A stretch of 49,596 bases of DNA, taken from contig PEWV01000018.1 of assembly GCA_002780005.1 (NCBI GenBank), forward strand, positions 842 through 50,437. Direction: 5' to 3'. The position numbers were made by a program, and so were the translations under genes. Positions 26,047 through 35,334 of this stretch are shown one piece after another (the first letter of the stretch is position 1; every line of letters starts with the position of its first letter). This DNA comes from Candidatus Aquitaenariimonas noxiae. Lineage in GTDB: Bacteria > Omnitrophota > Gorgyraeia > Aquitaenariimonadales > Aquitaenariimonadaceae. The notes under the pieces were generated by a model that searched no databases, was not told the DNA's origin, and was given only the letters and a program-made list of their open reading frames with translations.

Positions 26047-26820
26047 TTATATACCTAGTTTAAACAACCTGTTAGCGTTCCGGGTCGTTGTATCAGCGAT
26101 TTCTTCCTTCGACAGGCCTTTTATCTCTGAAACAGCGTCTAATAAATAAGCCAGATAGGCGGGTTCATTCCTTTTTCCGCGCAGATGTTGAGGCGCCAAA
26201 AAAGGCGCGTCTGTTTCAAGCAGGACCTTATCCATAGGCGCTATTTTCACAATCTCTCTCAGGCGCTCGGCATTTTTAAACGTTATATTACAAGTAAATG
26301 ATACGTAAAACCCGAGACCGAGTATTTCATCTAAAGATTTTTCGTCACCTGAAAAACAATGGAAAACGCCTTTACAGTTTCCCTTGAACTCTCTTTTGAT
26401 AATATCGAGGGTTTCAGCCATAGCATTCCTTGAATGGATTATAAGCGGGAGATTTAATTCTTTGGAGATAGAAATGAATTTTAAAAATACTTCCACCTGT
26501 TTTTCTTTGGGAGAAAGGTTTCTGTAATAATCCAGCCCCACTTCGCCGATGGCTACTATCTTTTTATCTTTTGCCATCTCTTTTAAAGAACTGATCGCTG
26601 CATCGTCTGCAGAGGCTGCGTCATGCGGGTGAATACCTATAGAGCCATAGATCGAATCGGAGCCTCTTGTTAGCTCCGACGTCTTTTTGCAACTTTTCAT
26701 GCTGCAGCTGACATTCAATATGCGGACAATTCCGGCGTCTTTTGCCCTGTTTATTACTGAAAGCCTGTCTTTGTCAAAATCAGGAAAATCTAAATGGCAA
26801 TGGGTATCGATTAAATTCAT
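26047..26820 (-). CDS. tatD: TatD-family metal-dependent DNase
   Basis: 257 residues, family length. Metal ligands are visible in order: DTHCHLDF (His7, His9), IGEVGLDYYR, IIHSRNA, VFHCFSGD and LLETDAPFLAP. Members are Mg-dependent 3'-5' exonucleases or deoxyribonucleases linked to DNA repair and RNA quality control. The metG-tatD order is the same as metS-yabD of Bacillus. Confidence 0.93.
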   Translation of the reverse strand: MNLIDTHCHLDFPDFDKDRLSVINRAKDAGIVRILNVSCSMKSCKKTSELTRGSDSIYGSIGIHPHDAASADDAAISSLKEMAKDKKIVAIGEVGLDYYRNLSPKEKQVEVFLKFISISKELNLPLIIHSRNAMAETLDIIKREFKGNCKGVFHCFSGDEKSLDEILGLGFYVSFTCNITFKNAERLREIVKIAPMDKVLLETDAPFLAPQHLRGKRNEPAYLAYLLDAVSEIKGLSKEEIADTTTRNANRLFKLGI

Positions 26821-26830
26821 ATAGGTGAGA

Positions 26831-28384
26831 TTACTTTATCCTGGGAAATAAAGGCAATCCTTTCTTTATTTTAGTGCCTTCCTTGCTCTTGCCCCACTCT
26901 GAGGCATCGGCAAAAGAATAACTGCTTATATCGGTCCCTAGCCCCATTTGTTGTTGTATATTTTTAACTGTCGTCGGCATGAATGGGGAAAGCGTTATGC
27001 CCACTATTCTTAAAATTTCAAAAATATTATACATGATTTCTTTTAACCGCTCCTCCCTGCCCGCCTTAGATACTTTCCAGGGAGCCGAGTCTTCAATATA
27101 TTTATTTGCGGCATTAATTACTCCCCAGATTTCTGTGAGGGCGGCGCTGAAATTTAACTCGCTCATACGGGAGTCTAGTTCTCTGGGAAGTTTTTTAGCC
27201 TGATCCAGAAGGGCATTATCCAAGCGCTCCTCCGAATTATCTTTTTCATATTTCTTGGGCTTATTAATAATGCCTCCGAAATATTTCTCAACCATAGTGA
27301 GCGTCCTGTTCACTAAATTCCCAAGATCATTTGCCAAGTCGTCGTTAAACCTGCCGATGATCCCGTCTTCGCTGAAAGAGCCGTCAAGCCCGAACGTCAC
27401 TTCTCTCATTAAAAAATACCTATAAGCGTCAACGCCATAGACAGCTATCAAATCCAGCGGGTTTACAACATTACCCTTTGACTTTGACATCTTTTCGCCT
27501 TTCATGATCCACCAGCCATGGGCGAAGACCTTCTTGGGCGGGACAATCCCTGCGGCGTGCAGCATTATTGGCCAGTATATAGTGTGCTGCCTCAGTATGT
27601 CTTTAGCCATCATGTGAATATCGGCGGGCCACCATTTATTAAATTTCTTTTCGTCGACGCCGAAGCCAGGAGCCGATATGTAATTTACAAGCGCGTCAAA
27701 CCATACATAAGTAACATGGTCATTGCTGAACGGTATGGGTATCCCCCAATTAAGCCTGCTCTTAGGCCGCGATATGCAAAGGTCTTGCAAGGTCTCGCTT
27801 TCCAAAAAACTCAATGTTTCATTATACCGGGATTCAGGCTTTATGAAACCGGGGTTATCCTTTAAGTATCCTATGAGCCAATTCTGGTATTTTGACAGTT
27901 TGAAAAAGTAATTCTCTTCTTTTATTTCTTCGACCGGCCTGCCGCAATCGCGGCATATGCGGGAATCAACTTGAGAGTTGCTCCAAAACGTTTCGCACGG
28001 CGTGCAATACCACCCTTCATATTTGCCATTGTATATATCGCCTTTATCATGCAATATTTTTAAAAAGAGCTGTACCGCCTTGGTATGCCTGGGTTCGCTT
28101 GTCCTTATAAAGTCATCGTAAGATATAGATAACTTCCCCCAGAGATCTTTAAAACGGGGCGCTATAGAGTCCGCGAATTCCTGCCCCGTCATGCCTTTCT
28201 CTTTACCGGCCCGCTCTATTTTCTCGCCATGCTCGTCGGTACCGGTCAGAAAATAGACCTCATACCCTTTTAATCTGTAAAAACGCGCCAGGATATCCGC
28301 CGCGATAGTCGTATAAGAATGGCCGATATGCGGTGCCGCGTTCACATAATAAAGCGGGGTCGTGATATAAAACTTTTTTTCCAT
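26831..28384 (-). CDS. metG: Methionyl-tRNA synthetase
   Basis: 517 residues; class I synthetase charging tRNA-Met. It shows the HIGH-type motif (APHIGHSYTT), KMSKSKGN and a zinc knuckle (CTPCETFW then CRDCGRPVEE). The C-terminal tRNA-binding EMAP-like domain found in longer MetG proteins is absent, as in several short bacterial forms. It starts nine bases after ricT. Confidence 0.96.
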   Translation of the reverse strand: MEKKFYITTPLYYVNAAPHIGHSYTTIAADILARFYRLKGYEVYFLTGTDEHGEKIERAGKEKGMTGQEFADSIAPRFKDLWGKLSISYDDFIRTSEPRHTKAVQLFLKILHDKGDIYNGKYEGWYCTPCETFWSNSQVDSRICRDCGRPVEEIKEENYFFKLSKYQNWLIGYLKDNPGFIKPESRYNETLSFLESETLQDLCISRPKSRLNWGIPIPFSNDHVTYVWFDALVNYISAPGFGVDEKKFNKWWPADIHMMAKDILRQHTIYWPIMLHAAGIVPPKKVFAHGWWIMKGEKMSKSKGNVVNPLDLIAVYGVDAYRYFLMREVTFGLDGSFSEDGIIGRFNDDLANDLGNLVNRTLTMVEKYFGGIINKPKKYEKDNSEERLDNALLDQAKKLPRELDSRMSELNFSAALTEIWGVINAANKYIEDSAPWKVSKAGREERLKEIMYNIFEILRIVGITLSPFMPTTVKNIQQQMGLGTDISSYSFADASEWGKSKEGTKIKKGLPLFPRIK

Positions 28385-28393
28385 ATCAATTAC

Positions 28394-29188
28394 TTATTTG
28401 TTTTCGCATGAAATAGTTACCTGCTCGCCCGTTTCCAACTCGACAACAACTGTCCTGTTCAGCGCGTTCACTCCTATAACCTTGCCTGTGACGCCCTTCA
28501 CCTTTATCTTTTGGCCTTCCCTCGGCATCCCTTTCATCAATTCCTTATAACACTCGTGCTCATAGCCAAGACAGCACATCAACCTTCCGCAAAGACCTGA
28601 AATTTTTGTGGGATTCAGCGGCAGATTCTGTTCTTTTGCCATTTTTATAGTGACTGCTTCAAAATTCTTCAGGAATTTGGAGCAACAAAGTTGCCTGCCG
28701 CACGGCCCCAGTCCTCCCAGCATCTTAGCCTCGTCTCGCACCCCTATCTGCTTGAGCTCGATCCTGGCCTTGAATATATGCGCCAGGTCCTTTACCAATT
28801 CTCTAAAATCCACCCTGCCTTCGGCGGTGAAATAAAATATGATCTTTGACCTGTCAAAGGAATATTCCGCTTCGACGAGCTTCATCGGCAGCTTGCATTC
28901 CTGGATCTTTCTCATGCAAGTTTTAGATACTTCCTCGATTTTCTTTTTGTTGCTTTCTATCTGATGGATATCTCCGTGCGTCGCCGTTCTTACTATCTTT
29001 CTTAATGGCTCCTGTGTCTGCAAATCGGCATCCAGCAGAGCCTCGGGTTCTGATATAACCTGTCCGTATTCCAGGCCGCGGTCTTCCGACACTATAACGT
29101 AGTCCCCTACAGCAAATTTAAGGCCGGATGTGGAATACGGCGAGATCTTGCCGGCTTCTCTTAACCTTACCTGCACAACTTCATACAT
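28394..29188 (-). CDS. ricT: PSP1-domain protein RicT (YaaT)
   Basis: 264 residues. The PSP1 core includes FAVGDYVIVSEDRGLEYGQV, and the cysteine-rich stretch GPCGRQLCCSKFL then GLCGRLMCCLGYEHEC is typical of RicT. In Bacillus, RicT with RicA and RicF forms an Fe-S complex that assists RNase Y in mRNA maturation and affects sporulation and biofilm. A strong AAGGAG precedes the ATG. RicA and RicF partners are not in the window, so here it may act alone. Confidence 0.92.
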   Translation of the reverse strand: MYEVVQVRLREAGKISPYSTSGLKFAVGDYVIVSEDRGLEYGQVISEPEALLDADLQTQEPLRKIVRTATHGDIHQIESNKKKIEEVSKTCMRKIQECKLPMKLVEAEYSFDRSKIIFYFTAEGRVDFRELVKDLAHIFKARIELKQIGVRDEAKMLGGLGPCGRQLCCSKFLKNFEAVTIKMAKEQNLPLNPTKISGLCGRLMCCLGYEHECYKELMKGMPREGQKIKVKGVTGKVIGVNALNRTVVVELETGEQVTISCENK

Positions 29189-29207
29189 GACTTGTTCTCC
29201 TTGTCTC

Positions 29208-30158
29208 TTATATAAGCGTCCCTATGGTGAGTTTGGGGCTTACATTCTGGCCAACGGCCAGGTACGCGTCTATTAAATTGTTTAAGCGTTCATCTATATC
29301 CTGACACGAGAGTTGCATAGAAAAACGATTAACGTCATCTATCCTGTCAAAATTTATTATCGAATCTTCGGAAATGCCGTTCTTATGAATTAAAATGTCC
29401 CTATACCAATTTATAAGAACCAGTATCGCCTCTTGCATGTCGGCCTTTTTACTTGAAAACATAAGGCTATCTTCCCTGAAAAATGAGCCATCCATGAATT
29501 CATTAATGATCCCGTTTTTCCACGCAATAATGCTTTCGCCTTCCGATATCAATTTCTTGTCGACGGCACCGTTGGATAGGCGCGATATGAACCTTGCGTT
29601 ATCTTTCTCTAAACCGAATTTTTTAATTAATATATTTTCTACAATGTCGAAGGAAAGGGGCGCGAATTTCACTATCTGGCATCTTGATATTACGGTTTGA
29701 AAAATTCCGGAAATATTTGACGTCGTAAGAATGATAACGGACTGAGGCGAGGGCTCCTCAAGCGTCTTTAATATAGAATTTGCCGCTTCGGCTGTCATCA
29801 GGTGGGCGTCTTCTATTATAACGACTTTCCAATTTGCCTCGTAAGGCTTAAAAGATATCCTCTCCTCGAGGGCCCTGATGGTATCTATCTTTATAGTCTT
29901 ACCTCCCTCATCCGGGATTATCCTGAAAACATCCGGGTGATTTTTATTATCTATTTTTCTGCATGAAGCGCAAATGTCGCAGGGGTCTTTCTGCCTGCTT
30001 TCGCAGTTCAGGGTTTTAGCAAATGTACTCGCTACCAGCCCCTTCCCTATGCCGTCTATCCCTACAAATAGATACGCATGCGCGACCGAACCTCTCTCGA
30101 TCTCCTTTTGCAGAAGAGATATCTGAATATCGTGGCCTTTTATATCTTTGAAAGACAT
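29208..30158 (-). CDS. holB: DNA polymerase III delta-prime subunit
   Basis: 316 residues of the clamp-loader AAA+ family. The P-loop is degenerate (GIDGIGKG), a zinc module CESRQKDPCDICASC follows, and ISRCQIVKF contains the SRC motif. The delta-prime subunit does not hydrolyse ATP, which fits the altered P-loop. It overlaps tmk by 19 bp, as expected for coupled expression. The tmk-holB-ricT order is conserved with Bacillus. Confidence 0.93.
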   Translation of the reverse strand: MSFKDIKGHDIQISLLQKEIERGSVAHAYLFVGIDGIGKGLVASTFAKTLNCESRQKDPCDICASCRKIDNKNHPDVFRIIPDEGGKTIKIDTIRALEERISFKPYEANWKVVIIEDAHLMTAEAANSILKTLEEPSPQSVIILTTSNISGIFQTVISRCQIVKFAPLSFDIVENILIKKFGLEKDNARFISRLSNGAVDKKLISEGESIIAWKNGIINEFMDGSFFREDSLMFSSKKADMQEAILVLINWYRDILIHKNGISEDSIINFDRIDDVNRFSMQLSCQDIDERLNNLIDAYLAVGQNVSPKLTIGTLI

Positions 30159-30787
30159 CCCAGCACCGTTTTTCTTATATCATTTTGTATTTCGTTTATT
30201 GTCTTATGCGATTTAAAAACTTTTATTCTTTTTGGTTCATCTTTCGCCAGTTTTAAATATCCGTGCCTCACTTTTCTGTGGAAATCCAAAGACTTAGATT
30301 CCATGCGATCGTGCTTCCCCTTGCAAAGGCTCCTTTTCAATCCTGCTTCAGGCCCGATATCTAATAGAATTGTCAGGTCAGGCTTAAGGCTCATAGTGGC
30401 AAAAGCATTTAAACTTTTTATAAGGTCTATATCAAATCCTGCCCCAAATCCCTGATACGCTACTGTTGCGTCATAAAACCTGTCACAAACAACTATCCTG
30501 CCCTTCTCGAGGGCTGGCATAATTACCTCGTCCACGATCTGCGCCCTGCTGGCTTCAAATAAAAATAATTCGCACGCGCTGTTCATGCACACATTCTTTC
30601 TTTCCAAAAGTATCTCGCGGATCCTGTCGCCGATAAGAGTACCGCCCGGTTCACGGGTAAATATGCAATCAAGACCCCGTTTCTTTAAAAATTCAAAAAG
30701 CAGCCTGGCGTGCGTGCTTTTGCCGCTACCCTCAGGCCCTTCGAAAGTGATAAATACGCCTTTTTTCAGGAAATTTTTCTTCGCCAA
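30140..30787 (-). CDS. tmk: Thymidylate kinase
   Basis: 215 residues; phosphorylates dTMP to dTDP. The P-loop FEGPEGSGKST, CDRFYDATVAYQG (DRY-like) and LID-like GLKRSLCKGKHDRME identify it. The start is a TTG at 30787, within the cysS end and five bases after GGGAG; no ATG lies before the P-loop, so the TTG is the most sensible choice. Confidence 0.95.
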   Translation of the reverse strand: MAKKNFLKKGVFITFEGPEGSGKSTHARLLFEFLKKRGLDCIFTREPGGTLIGDRIREILLERKNVCMNSACELFLFEASRAQIVDEVIMPALEKGRIVVCDRFYDATVAYQGFGAGFDIDLIKSLNAFATMSLKPDLTILLDIGPEAGLKRSLCKGKHDRMESKSLDFHRKVRHGYLKLAKDEPKRIKVFKSHKTINEIQNDIRKTVLGCLSKI

Positions 30788-32190
30788 GTCACTCCCTCTT
30801 TGGTATCTTCAATGATAATACCTTTTTCTTCCAAGGCCTTCCGCACCTCATCGGCCTCTTTATATTTTTTATTTTTCCTTAATGCCTCTCTTGTCGCCAT
30901 TTTAAATTTAATTTCATTATCCGATATTTCCCCTGACCGTTCTTTTAAAAAATCCAGGCCAAAAACATCGGCTATTTCTTTTATTATTTCCATAGCATGA
31001 TTAAGCATTTGATTCTTAAGCTTCTCATTGCTATCTAATAATCTATTGCACCTATTTACCATGTCGAAGAGAACCGATAATGCCTTTGGTGTATTAAAAT
31101 CGTCATCCATATATTCGATAAATTTGTCATGAAACTCACCCATTTCTCCTGCTCCGCCATGAACTACTGTATTTACCTGTCTCGTGCCAAACATTCTATC
31201 CAATTTTCTCATCAATATATTAATGCGCTCATACTCTTTTTTTGCTTCATTTATTTTTTCATCGGTAAAATCTATGGGAGACCTGTAATGTGCGCTTAAA
31301 AAGAAAACTTTTAAGATGTCCGAACTGTGGGATGCGAGAAAATCTTTTATAGAAATAAAATTCCCTAACGATTTCGACATCTTTTCGCTGTTTATAGTAA
31401 GAAGGCCATTATGTATCCAGTAATTCGCGAACTTGCCGTTCTCAAATCCCTGGGCTTGCGCTATTTCATTTTCATGATGTGGGAAAATCAGGTCTATCCC
31501 GCCGCCGTGTATATCAAAATTCTCTCCCAAAAAATGCGTGCTCATAACAGAGCATTCGATATGCCAGCCCGGCCTGCCTTCGCCCCAGGGGCTAGGCCAT
31601 GAAGGCTCTCCTTCTTTAGCCTTCTTCCACAAGGCAAAGTCAAGCGGATCCTTCTTATTTTCGCCCGGAGCGATTCTTGCACCTATTTCCATTTTGTCCA
31701 AACTTTGATTTGAAAGTTTACCGTAATTTGCGAATTTTCTCACGCTGTAATATACGTCCCCGCCCGCCTCATAAGCGTATTCCTTTTCTATTAGAAGCGA
31801 GATCGTCTTTATCATATTCTTTATATGCTCTGTGGCCTTCGGCTCAACATCAGGTCTGCGAATTCCAAGCGTATCCATATCTTCGTGGTATTTCGCCAGG
31901 AATTTATCCGCTACTAGTTTTGTCGCCTGCTTTAGATCCTCTGCATCTTTTTGCTCTTTTGCCTTATTTATGATTTTGTCATCGACGTCTGTGACATTTC
32001 TGACGAATTTAACTTTAAAACCTCTGTATTTCAAATATGCAGTGATGTAATCAAATATGTAGGCGCTCCGGGCATGCCCTATATGAGGTTCGCCATAAAC
32101 CGTAGGCCCGCAGACATATATCCCTATTTTCTTTTCTTTTATAGGCTTAAATTCCTCTTTCTGTCTTGTAATTGTATTGTGTATTTTCAT
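30766..32190 (-). CDS. cysS: Cysteinyl-tRNA synthetase
   Basis: 474 residues, normal length. VCGPTVYGEPHIGHARS carries the zinc Cys and HIGH motif, KMSKSLGN the second ATP motif, and CSVMSTHFLG with HGGGIDLIFPHHENE the remaining zinc ligands. The catalytic, anticodon and DALR-type regions are all present. It starts ten bases after cysE, as in the cysE-cysS pair of Bacillus. Confidence 0.97.
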   Translation of the reverse strand: MKIHNTITRQKEEFKPIKEKKIGIYVCGPTVYGEPHIGHARSAYIFDYITAYLKYRGFKVKFVRNVTDVDDKIINKAKEQKDAEDLKQATKLVADKFLAKYHEDMDTLGIRRPDVEPKATEHIKNMIKTISLLIEKEYAYEAGGDVYYSVRKFANYGKLSNQSLDKMEIGARIAPGENKKDPLDFALWKKAKEGEPSWPSPWGEGRPGWHIECSVMSTHFLGENFDIHGGGIDLIFPHHENEIAQAQGFENGKFANYWIHNGLLTINSEKMSKSLGNFISIKDFLASHSSDILKVFFLSAHYRSPIDFTDEKINEAKKEYERINILMRKLDRMFGTRQVNTVVHGGAGEMGEFHDKFIEYMDDDFNTPKALSVLFDMVNRCNRLLDSNEKLKNQMLNHAMEIIKEIADVFGLDFLKERSGEISDNEIKFKMATREALRKNKKYKEADEVRKALEEKGIIIEDTKEGVTWRRKIS

Positions 32191-32200
32191 GATCCTAAAT

Positions 32201-32935
32201 CTACTCCTGCTTCCTTTTCTGCTTCTCTTCGTGATGCCATTGTTTTATCTCACCCTCGATGTGATCGATTTCTTTCTGCAGTCTGTCCAACGCGTTAGCG
32301 AGAGGGTCTGGCAAGTTTGTATGATCCAAGCTTATGCCTGAGACGGGCTTTCCTTCTTTTCTAACTATTCTTCCAGGTATGCCTACAACCGTGGAATTCG
32401 AAGGCACATCTTTAATTACAACTGCATTAGAGCCTACATTCACATTATCACCGACTGTGATATTGCCTAATATTTTAGCGCCGGCGCCTATAACAACATT
32501 ATTTCCTATCGTAGGATGCCGTTTGCCTTTTTCTTTTCCTGTTCCGCCAAGCGTAACCCCTTGGTATATAGTTACATTATCGCCGACTATGGCCGTTTCT
32601 CCTATGACCACACCCATTCCGTGATCAATAAACAAGCCTTTGCCTATTTGAGCGCCGGGATGTATCTCTATACCTGTAAGCCATCTGGCAAATTGAGAAA
32701 AAAGGCGCGGCAATAAAGGGACTTTCCATTTCCACAATTTACTATTGATCCTGTAAAAAATAAGCGCGTGCAACCCTGAATAGCACAGCAATACCTCAAA
32801 CGTGCTTCTGGCTGCCGGGTCCCTCTCAAAGGTAGCCTTTATCTCCTCTCTAAATAAGATCGATAACAGAACAATCTTGAATATAGCAAGTATCAGTAAA
32901 AATCCTATGATATACACAATATACATGCAGATCAT
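32201..32935 (-). CDS. cysE: Serine O-acetyltransferase (EpsC type) with N-terminal membrane helix
   Basis: 244 residues. The left-handed beta-helix domain (about 85 to 195) contains [13 protein letters not shown] and [20 protein letters not shown], the acetyl-CoA/serine site of CysE. The preceding helical part includes RDPAARS. An extra hydrophobic N-terminus (about 1 to 28) is unusual and suggests membrane association. It makes O-acetylserine for cysteine synthesis, fitting the adjacent cysS. The C-terminus is a charged coiled-coil-like tail rich in Lys and Glu. Confidence 0.93.
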   Translation of the reverse strand: MICMYIVYIIGFLLILAIFKIVLLSILFREEIKATFERDPAARSTFEVLLCYSGLHALIFYRINSKLWKWKVPLLPRLFSQFARWLTGIEIHPGAQIGKGLFIDHGMGVVIGETAIVGDNVTIYQGVTLGGTGKEKGKRHPTIGNNVVIGAGAKILGNITVGDNVNVGSNAVVIKDVPSNSTVVGIPGRIVRKEGKPVSGISLDHTNLPDPLANALDRLQKEIDHIEGEIKQWHHEEKQKRKQE

Positions 32936-32962
32936 TATTTTCTCCTTTTGAAAGTACTAGGT

Positions 32963-33439
32963 TTATTTAAGGGGCTTTAGCGTAACAACTGCGTATGCCG
33001 CAATGGCTTCCGCCTTTCCTATGTAGCCGACACCTTCATTAGTAGTAGCTTTTATATTTAAATCCTCTGTATTCATACCCAGGGTTCGGGCTATGTTCTG
33101 CTTCATTTTCTCCTTAAAAGGCTTCAGCTGCGGTTCTTCGGCTATAACAGTAATATCAATATTATTGACCGAATAAGATTTCTCCTTCACTAGCTCTGAG
33201 ACCTTTTTTAAAAGCACTATGCTGGAGATATCTTTATATTGAGGGTCTGTATTAGGAAAATGCTCGCCTATATCCCCCAGCCCAAGCCCGCCTAACATAG
33301 CGTCGCATAAAGCGTGAAGCAACACGTCCGCGTCCGAATACCCCAAAAGCCCCCTTATGGAAGGTATTTCTACTCCGCCTAATATTAGCTTTCTTTCAGG
33401 AACTAACCTGTGAATATCATAACCTATTCCTATCCGCAT
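32963..33439 (-). CDS. ispF: 2-C-methyl-D-erythritol 2,4-cyclodiphosphate synthase
   Basis: 158 residues, family length. GYDIHRL supplies Asp8 and His10, and the DVLLHALCDAMLGGLGLGDIGEHFP stretch the third metal ligand and flexible loop. ATTNEGVGYIGKAEAIAAYA closes the conserved C-terminus. It catalyses the fifth step of the MEP isoprenoid pathway and starts one base after the ispD stop. Confidence 0.97.
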   Translation of the reverse strand: MRIGIGYDIHRLVPERKLILGGVEIPSIRGLLGYSDADVLLHALCDAMLGGLGLGDIGEHFPNTDPQYKDISSIVLLKKVSELVKEKSYSVNNIDITVIAEEPQLKPFKEKMKQNIARTLGMNTEDLNIKATTNEGVGYIGKAEAIAAYAVVTLKPLK

Positions 33440-33440
33440 A

Positions 33441-34133
33441 TCATTTCACCAGTTTCTTTTTAATTAATAAATTTGCGAGCTCTAGATCGAGGGGTGTAGT
33501 TATTTTAATATTATACTCGGAGCCCATTACCATCTTGACCGGTTTCCCCAAGAGTTCCACAAGCATAGAATCATCTGTCGGTATAGTCCCGTTATTTTTT
33601 GCCGACTTATATGCTTTTACTATAATGCTTTTTTTGAAGACTTGCGGTGTCTGCGCAGCCCAAAGTTCCTTGCGGGATGGGGTAAAAACTACCTTCAGAT
33701 TCTTGTCGATCTTTTTTGCCGTTGGGACGAGCGGCACGCCGACCACGCATGCGCCCGTCTTTTTGGCAACTTTAATAGCCTTTTTGATTATGTTTTCGGT
33801 AATGAACGGCCTCACGCCGTCATGTATTACCACGTAGCCAACATCATCGCCTAACTCTTTTAGGCAGTTAGAGACCGAATCGAACCTGGTGGCCCCGCCA
33901 CAGACTACTTTTTTAAGCTTTTTTATCTTATATTTTTTGGCAAGAGAAGCGGCCTTTATTTTACTTGCCTTGTCAACGGCAACTATTATCTCATCTATGC
34001 ATGAAGTGTTGTTCAAGGCTTCCAGCGTATGGGCCAATATAGGCTTCCCCGCTAATTCAATGTAAGGTTTTGCTGTCCTCGATTTTATCCGCGTACCTAT
34101 TCCTGCGGATGGAACCACCGCGACTGTCTTCAT
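33441..34133 (-). CDS. ispD: 2-C-methyl-D-erythritol 4-phosphate cytidylyltransferase
   Basis: 230 residues. VVPSAGIGTRI (nucleotide-binding loop), VVIHDGVRPFI, and AQTPQVF with TDDSMLVE are the IspD landmarks. It forms CDP-ME in the MEP pathway. ispD and ispF lie in the same order as in Bacillus, behind the PIN-TRAM gene. Confidence 0.96.
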   Translation of the reverse strand: MKTVAVVPSAGIGTRIKSRTAKPYIELAGKPILAHTLEALNNTSCIDEIIVAVDKASKIKAASLAKKYKIKKLKKVVCGGATRFDSVSNCLKELGDDVGYVVIHDGVRPFITENIIKKAIKVAKKTGACVVGVPLVPTAKKIDKNLKVVFTPSRKELWAAQTPQVFKKSIIVKAYKSAKNNGTIPTDDSMLVELLGKPVKMVMGSEYNIKITTPLDLELANLLIKKKLVK

Positions 34134-34155
34134 AGCATCACTCTATAAGAATATG

Positions 34156-35169
34156 TCACTCTTTGCTACTATCACCTTTTTCAAGCTTTCCGAAGATCAT
34201 CCTGCCTGCCGACGTTTGCAGCACGCTTGTAACCATAACCTTCGCAACTTTGCCTATTATATGCCTGGCGTTATCGACTACTACCATCGTGCCGTCATCA
34301 AGATAAGCTACCCCTTGATTGTACTCCTTACCCTCTTTGGTTATGCGTACTTCCATGACCTCACCAGGCAAAAATACAGGTTTTAAGGAATTTGCGAGTT
34401 CGTTTATGTTCAAAACCTCTATACCCTGTATCTCGGCGATCTTGTTAAGATTGTAGTCATTGGTGAATATCTTCGCGCCCAAAACCTGCGCCAGTTTTAC
34501 CAGCTTTGTATCGACTTCTTTAATTTCAGGAAAATTCTCGTCCTGAATTTTTATATCTATGCTGGTATTCTTCTGGATCTTGCGTAATATATCAAGCCCT
34601 CTCCTGCCGCGATTGCGTTTTAGCGCGTCTTCGGAATCGGCTACCTGTTGTAATTCTTTTAATACGAATTTCGGTATAATAAATCTTCCGCCGATAAACT
34701 TAGTCTGGCATATATCCGCGATCCTGCCGTCGATTATGACGGAGGTATCCAAAATAATGATGTCCTCCTTCTGGTCCTGCCTCGCGAATTTGACATAAGG
34801 GATAATAAGATTAAATTCATCTTTCCCCCTAATAGCTATTACCATGCCTAGGTAACAAAAAATAAGTATAAGGCTAAGCTGTAATGCGGAAAATAGCCTC
34901 TGGTCCATGGGTATAAGTTTTATGGCGCTCGTTATGAGCCATCCCATAAATAGCCCGAACATCATGCCGAATACGGCGGCGGAAAGATTTCTAACTGATA
35001 CATTTCTCATAGTCACTTCCAAAATGATGATAAATCCGGCTAGGGCAAAACCTATTCCAGCACCTATAAGATGCCATGGCAGAGAGTATTCTTGAAATAA
35101 AGTACCTACAGTGTAGCCGACAACCGTGCTCATTACTAAAAAGAAAATCCTTATAAATAATACAGTCAT
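34156..35169 (-). CDS. PIN-TRAM domain membrane protein (YacL family)
   Basis: 337 residues from the ATG at 35169, eight bases after a perfect GGAGG; a GTG three codons earlier overlaps that site and is rejected. Four transmembrane helices (about 1 to 120) precede a PIN nuclease-like domain (LDTSVIIDGRIADI, VADSEDALKRNRGRRGLDIL and ANDYN-like FTNDYNLNKIA). A C-terminal TRAM domain (GEVMEVRITKEGKEYNQGVAYLDDGTMVVVDN) follows. The family is a predicted membrane-tethered RNase; its function is not well defined. Placement between radA and ispD matches Bacillus yacL, but disA is missing between them. Confidence 0.92.
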   Translation of the reverse strand: MTVLFIRIFFLVMSTVVGYTVGTLFQEYSLPWHLIGAGIGFALAGFIIILEVTMRNVSVRNLSAAVFGMMFGLFMGWLITSAIKLIPMDQRLFSALQLSLILIFCYLGMVIAIRGKDEFNLIIPYVKFARQDQKEDIIILDTSVIIDGRIADICQTKFIGGRFIIPKFVLKELQQVADSEDALKRNRGRRGLDILRKIQKNTSIDIKIQDENFPEIKEVDTKLVKLAQVLGAKIFTNDYNLNKIAEIQGIEVLNINELANSLKPVFLPGEVMEVRITKEGKEYNQGVAYLDDGTMVVVDNARHIIGKVAKVMVTSVLQTSAGRMIFGKLEKGDSSKE

Positions 35170-35222
35170 TCTTCTCACCTCCTTTTTTTATAACATTTAA
35201 AAAATCACAAAGCTAATATTTT

Positions 35223-35305
35223 ATGATTACAGAGATTAAAATTAGATTGCACAGATAAATAGAAAAGGAACATCACTGTAATCTTTTAAAAATCTGTGTA
35301 ATCAT
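35223..35305. repeat. GATTACA-type foldback repeat between radA and the PIN-TRAM gene
   Basis: ATGATTACAGAGATT (35223-35237) and AATCTGTGTAATCAT (35291-35305) are reverse complements with one mismatch. Inside, AGATTGCACAGAT (35244-35256) faces ATCACTGTAATCT (35272-35284). Each arm thus holds two related 13-15 base units. It shares the core with the element at 21778-21848. The 165-bp gap otherwise shows only the ribosome site of the downstream gene. Confidence 0.8.
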
Positions 35306-35334
35306 AGTTTAAAACACAATTTTGCAATATACTA

